DNA of 64,000 nucleotides from UBA822 sp965249775 (GTDB taxonomy: Bacteria > Gemmatimonadota > Gemmatimonadetes > Longimicrobiales > Gaopeijiaceae): contig OZ252253.1 in the NCBI GenBank assembly GCA_965249775.1, positions 3,968,001 through 4,032,000 on the forward strand, given 5' to 3'. The notes under the pieces are model-generated. The model was not told where the DNA came from. It made no database searches and was given only the letters and a program-made list of their open reading frames with translations. Positions 61,078 through 64,000 of this stretch are shown here, piece after piece. The stretch's first letter is position 1, and each line of letters opens with the position of its first letter. Made by a program: the position numbers and the translations under genes.

Positions 61078-62541
61078 ATGAAAACAACCTCCACGCGATT
61101 AGCTCTTCTAGGGTCCTTCGTAGTCGTCGCCGCAGGATGCCGTGAGGTCCCGTTTCCCAATATGACCAACGGACAGGGCGAGATCGCGGGGGAGGTGACC
61201 ATGACCAGCGTCATCCTCCAGTCACGATTGACGGTTGGGAGCGAGTTGGTTGAGGGAGATCTGCCCGGCGTGGAGGGAACGGCCCAATTCCAGTTTTCAA
61301 CGTCACCGGAATTCACGAATTCCTTTGTATCCGAACCGCTTCGGGCGACACCCGACAACGACTTCATCGTCAAGACGCAGATCAACCGGTTGAATCCCGG
61401 GACCAGGTACTACTACCGCCTGATCTACGGCCCGGATCTGGAACTCGTCCGAACCGGCCCTAGGCGGACGTTCAAGACGCTCGACGGCCCAGAGGTGGCG
61501 AGCGAGGTCAGCTTCGTGGTCGTTACCGGCATGAGGTACAGCGCTTTTCAAAACCAGTATGAGGGTCCGGACAAGGCGCTCGGGTACCCCGCCCTGGCCA
61601 CGATCCTCGACCTGAGACCGGATTTCTTCGTGGCGACCGGGGACAACGTGTACTACGACGTGCCCTTTCAGGCTGCGGCCAAGACGCCTGCCGAGCTTCG
61701 AAGGAAATGGCATGAACAGTTCTCGCAGCCCCGGTATGCGGACATGTTTGCCGAAATACCGACCTACTGGGAGAAAGATGACCACGATTCTCGCTACAAC
61801 GATTCGGACAACACGGGCGATGACGAGCCCTCGCCCGAGTTGGGTAATGCGATCTTCCTCGAGCAGGTACCCGTGGCTGATCCCGCGTCACCGAATCCGC
61901 TCACGTACCGGACTCACCGAATCAACCAGGATCTCCAGATCTGGCTGACCGAGGGGCGTGACTACCGGAGCCCCAACATGATGCCCAACGATGCCCTGAA
62001 GACGCTATGGGGCGCCGAGCAACTGTCATGGCTTCGCCGGACCCTCCGCGAGAGCGATGCGACCTTCAAGATCCTGATCTCGCCGACCCCCATGATCGGT
62101 CCAGACGATGCCGAGCAGGCGGGACGCCCGGCGGAAGGGCATGACGCGCTGAAGCGGGACAACCACGCCGACCCCTTCGGCTTCCAGCACGAGCGTGATC
62201 AGTTCTTCGACTGGCTCATCAACAACGGCTTTCTGGTCGACGAGAACTTTTACATCATCACCGGGGACAGGCATTGGCAGTACCACTCGATCCACCCCAG
62301 GGGCTTTGAGGAGTTCTCAACCGGGGCCCTCGTGGATGGCAATTCCCGGCTGGGGAGGAATCCCGGAGACCCGGAGTCAACCGATCCCGATGCGTTGATC
62401 GAGCAGCCGTACACGTCAACCGAGCCTTCGGGCGGATTCTTGCACGTCACGATTTCCCCTGGCGAGCGACCCACAGCCACAATGCGCTTTCACGACGAAC
62501 GGGGCGTGCTTCTGCATACGGTCGAGAAGGTCGCGAGGTAG
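61078..62541 (+). CDS. PhoD-family alkaline phosphatase (lipoprotein)
   Basis: 487 residues from ATG 61078, 13 bases after GGAGGAGGGG. The signal peptide ends in a lipobox (VAAGC, Cys near 22). An N-terminal fibronectin-like part (GTAQFQFSTSPEFTNSFVSEPL, then RLNPGTRYYYRLIYG) precedes the metallophosphoesterase: FFVATGDNVYYD, WEKDDHDSRYND, ILISPTPMIGP and YIITGDRHWQYHS, the PhoD motifs. It hydrolyses phosphodiesters or phosphomonoesters with Ca/Fe at the surface. It is 21 bp before the aldolase-like gene and may be cotranscribed. Confidence 0.88.
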   Translation: MKTTSTRLALLGSFVVVAAGCREVPFPNMTNGQGEIAGEVTMTSVILQSRLTVGSELVEGDLPGVEGTAQFQFSTSPEFTNSFVSEPLRATPDNDFIVKTQINRLNPGTRYYYRLIYGPDLELVRTGPRRTFKTLDGPEVASEVSFVVVTGMRYSAFQNQYEGPDKALGYPALATILDLRPDFFVATGDNVYYDVPFQAAAKTPAELRRKWHEQFSQPRYADMFAEIPTYWEKDDHDSRYNDSDNTGDDEPSPELGNAIFLEQVPVADPASPNPLTYRTHRINQDLQIWLTEGRDYRSPNMMPNDALKTLWGAEQLSWLRRTLRESDATFKILISPTPMIGPDDAEQAGRPAEGHDALKRDNHADPFGFQHERDQFFDWLINNGFLVDENFYIITGDRHWQYHSIHPRGFEEFSTGALVDGNSRLGRNPGDPESTDPDALIEQPYTSTEPSGGFLHVTISPGERPTATMRFHDERGVLLHTVEKVAR

Positions 62542-62562
62542 GTAAACCGACGGAGGTGAGAG

Positions 62563-63516
62563 ATGGCACGTAGATTCGCATTCCTTGCGCTGACAGTGAC
62601 GATTCCGTTCGGTGCCGCCGCAACAGACGCTGGGCCGGCGTCGGCCCAGTCCTACGAGCCGACCCGGGTCAGCAAGGCGGTCGAGCTCCTCGAACAGGAT
62701 CAGCCGATCTACTACACGCAGGTCAACGGCGGCGGGTACGACGAGGGGAAGAGACTCGCCCAAACGTGGGCAGACTACATCACGTACAACATGGAGCACA
62801 GCGCGTTCAACATGGCCGACCTACGCGCGTTCATGCAGGGTCTGGTCGATGGCGGGCCGACGAAGAGCGGACATCGCACGCCGACCGTCATCGCTGTCTT
62901 GCCACTCGGAGGGATCAACGAGACGGTCATGTGGGCGAACTACTGGATGGTCGAGCAGGTTCTCGGATCGGGCGTCCACGGCGTTCTCCTGGCGCATGCT
63001 CGATCGCCCGAGGTCGTGAGGATCCTGGTGCAGGCCGCCCGGTATCCCCACGCGCCCCAGGCAGAAGGGATCGACGAGGGCCTACGTGGTAGCGGCGGCC
63101 AGGGGTTCGCAGCCCGGATCTGGGGAGTTAGCCAGCAGGAGTACCAGCGTCTCGCCGATCCGTGGCCGCTGAACCCGGACGGTGAGCTGTTGATCGGCCT
63201 CAAGATCGAAGATCGGCACGCGCTCGAGAACGCCGAAGCGAGCACGGCGGTGCCGGGTGTGGGGTTCGCCGAGTGGGGTCCGGGCGACATGAGGATGTCG
63301 TTCGACGCCGGCGGTGCTGATATGCCTCAGGTTCTGATCGACGCTCGTGCTCGCGTGCTCGCTGCCACCCAGAGGGCGGACATCCCGTTCCTCAATCAGG
63401 TCAACGCCCAGAACATCGAGGCGATGATCGAGGAAGGTGTCAGAATCGGTGCCAACCCGGGCGCCGAGGTTGCGGACCAGGGGCGGCGCTATACGAATCG
63501 ACGGATGCCCTGGTGA
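62563..63516 (+). CDS. Exported HpcH/HpaI aldolase-family protein
   Basis: A protein of 317 residues. GGAGGTGAG lies upstream of the ATG, and a signal peptide ends near ASAQS (about 29). The class II aldolase plan is visible: DYITYNMEHSAFNMADLRAFM near 70 (substrate/metal region), TPTVIAVLPLGG, VLGSGVHGVLLAHARSPEVVRILVQAARYP, and LLIGLKIEDRHALENAEA with the metal-ligand Glu. These enzymes retro-aldolise 2-keto-3-deoxy acids in the cytoplasm; an exported form is unusual. Confidence 0.8.
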   Translation: MARRFAFLALTVTIPFGAAATDAGPASAQSYEPTRVSKAVELLEQDQPIYYTQVNGGGYDEGKRLAQTWADYITYNMEHSAFNMADLRAFMQGLVDGGPTKSGHRTPTVIAVLPLGGINETVMWANYWMVEQVLGSGVHGVLLAHARSPEVVRILVQAARYPHAPQAEGIDEGLRGSGGQGFAARIWGVSQQEYQRLADPWPLNPDGELLIGLKIEDRHALENAEASTAVPGVGFAEWGPGDMRMSFDAGGADMPQVLIDARARVLAATQRADIPFLNQVNAQNIEAMIEEGVRIGANPGAEVADQGRRYTNRRMPW

Positions 63517-63600
63517 ACAACGGGACTATCGTCGGGTCGAATTCTGGGCGTAGCCCGTGAACGCCCCTGGCACACTGATACAGGTGGCGGAAAGCCGCGC

Positions 63601-64000
63601 ATGAATACCAGCGATCACGTTCAGTTGATGGACACCACGCTACGGGATGGCGAGCAGACCCGCGATGTCTCGTTCTCCACATCGGAAAAGGTCAGTATCG
63701 CCGGCGCTTTGCTCAGCTCGCTACGGGTCGATCGGATCGAGGTTGCCTCCGCCGCCGTATCCGAGGGTGAAAAGGAAGCCGTCACCCGGATAGTGGAGTG
63801 GGCGACTACCGGAGGGTGCCTGGAGCGGGTCGAGATCCTGGGATTCGTAGACGAACATCGCAGTGCGGACTGGATCGTATCCGTGGGCGGGCAGGTGCTG
63901 AACTTGCTCACCAAGGGCAGCGAGCGGCACTGCCGCCTGCAGTTGGGGCGAACCCTCGAACAGCATCTCGCGGACATTCGTCGCACGGTCGAGTACGCGC
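63601..64000 (+). CDS. 2-isopropylmalate/citramalate synthase-type enzyme (partial)
   Basis: From ATG 63601 the frame is open to the window end (133 codons). The N-terminus has QLMDTTLRDGEQTRDVSFSTSEKVSIA, the HMGL/DRE-TIM metal-binding start shared by 2-isopropylmalate, citramalate and homocitrate synthases, followed by VDRIEVASAAVSEGEKEAV. These condense acetyl-CoA with a 2-oxo acid, for leucine or isoleucine synthesis. The missing C-terminus prevents choosing between them. The ribosome site is weak (GGCGGAAAG). Confidence 0.8.
   Translation, partial: MNTSDHVQLMDTTLRDGEQTRDVSFSTSEKVSIAGALLSSLRVDRIEVASAAVSEGEKEAVTRIVEWATTGGCLERVEILGFVDEHRSADWIVSVGGQVLNLLTKGSERHCRLQLGRTLEQHLADIRRTVEYA

Noticed and set aside
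1..64000. Prophage or conjugative element
   Set aside because: No integrase, terminase, capsid, relaxase or type IV secretion genes were seen; the TraT-like gene stands alone.

Overview
The window looks like a chromosomal segment of a high-GC, Gram-negative-type bacterium, most likely a Gemmatimonadota relative. No rRNA or tRNA is present to confirm this. The case rests on gene style: a Gemmatimonadota-type Ser/Thr kinase fused to a WD40-like beta-propeller, a second kinase-propeller beside an ECF sigma factor, many secreted oxidoreductases and hydrolases with Sec or Tat signals, short ATGA or GTGA overlaps, and several small toxin-antitoxin (TA) loci.

Layout. 1-414: start of a secreted Arg-Pro-Asp repeat protein, cut by the window edge. 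705-2447: an NTF2-like protein and two TA pairs. 2468-11110: a TraT-like lipoprotein, a PQQ dehydrogenase, membrane proteins, a FixH/YtkA-like protein with a polytopic partner, and a cyclase-family hydrolase. 11344-15785: a decayed RelE/ParE pair, a Phd-VapC pair, kinase 1, a long-hairpin repeat and a relic ATPase tail. 15828-19939: glycerate kinase, a cupin protein, and a PHP-like gene broken by one in-frame TAG. 19950-22713: a regulatory cassette of ExbD, a BlaI-type repressor and an M56 (BlaR1-like) protease whose sensor region is replaced by ExbD-like domains; both promoters are bracketed by CCTAA-N4-TTAG sites. 22717-30005: secreted proteins, a cytochrome c/copper monooxygenase-like protein, an epoxide hydrolase-like enzyme, an FG-GAP protein, and a TPR gene broken by one in-frame TGA. 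30233-34094: a periplasmic molybdenum hydroxylase operon. 34105-40162: small membrane and housekeeping genes, RsgA, and a TetR gene facing an operon across a large palindromic operator. 41088-48437: a stretch flanked by two copies of one SDR 3' end, holding a serine hydrolase, an amidase and an HTH/membrane-protein operon with a tandem operator. 48375-54407: SDRs, an orphan efflux adaptor, Tat-exported NAD(P)-fold proteins and a cell-wall amidase. 54476-58253: ECF sigma factor and kinase 2. 58250-60711: a SoxR gene facing an SDR plus QueA-like operon with a MerR-type 19-bp-spacer promoter. 61078-64000: a PhoD phosphatase, an exported HpaI-family aldolase and the start of a 2-isopropylmalate synthase-type enzyme.

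Most of the catalytic content is periplasmic and oxidative or hydrolytic, consistent with a heterotroph that processes substrates outside the cytoplasm. The strongest candidates for new biology are the BlaI/M56/ExbD cassette with its operator array, the SoxR-controlled SDR/QueA-like operon, and the HTH/membrane-protein operon at 46538-47522. All functional calls come from reading motifs by eye; no database search was run.
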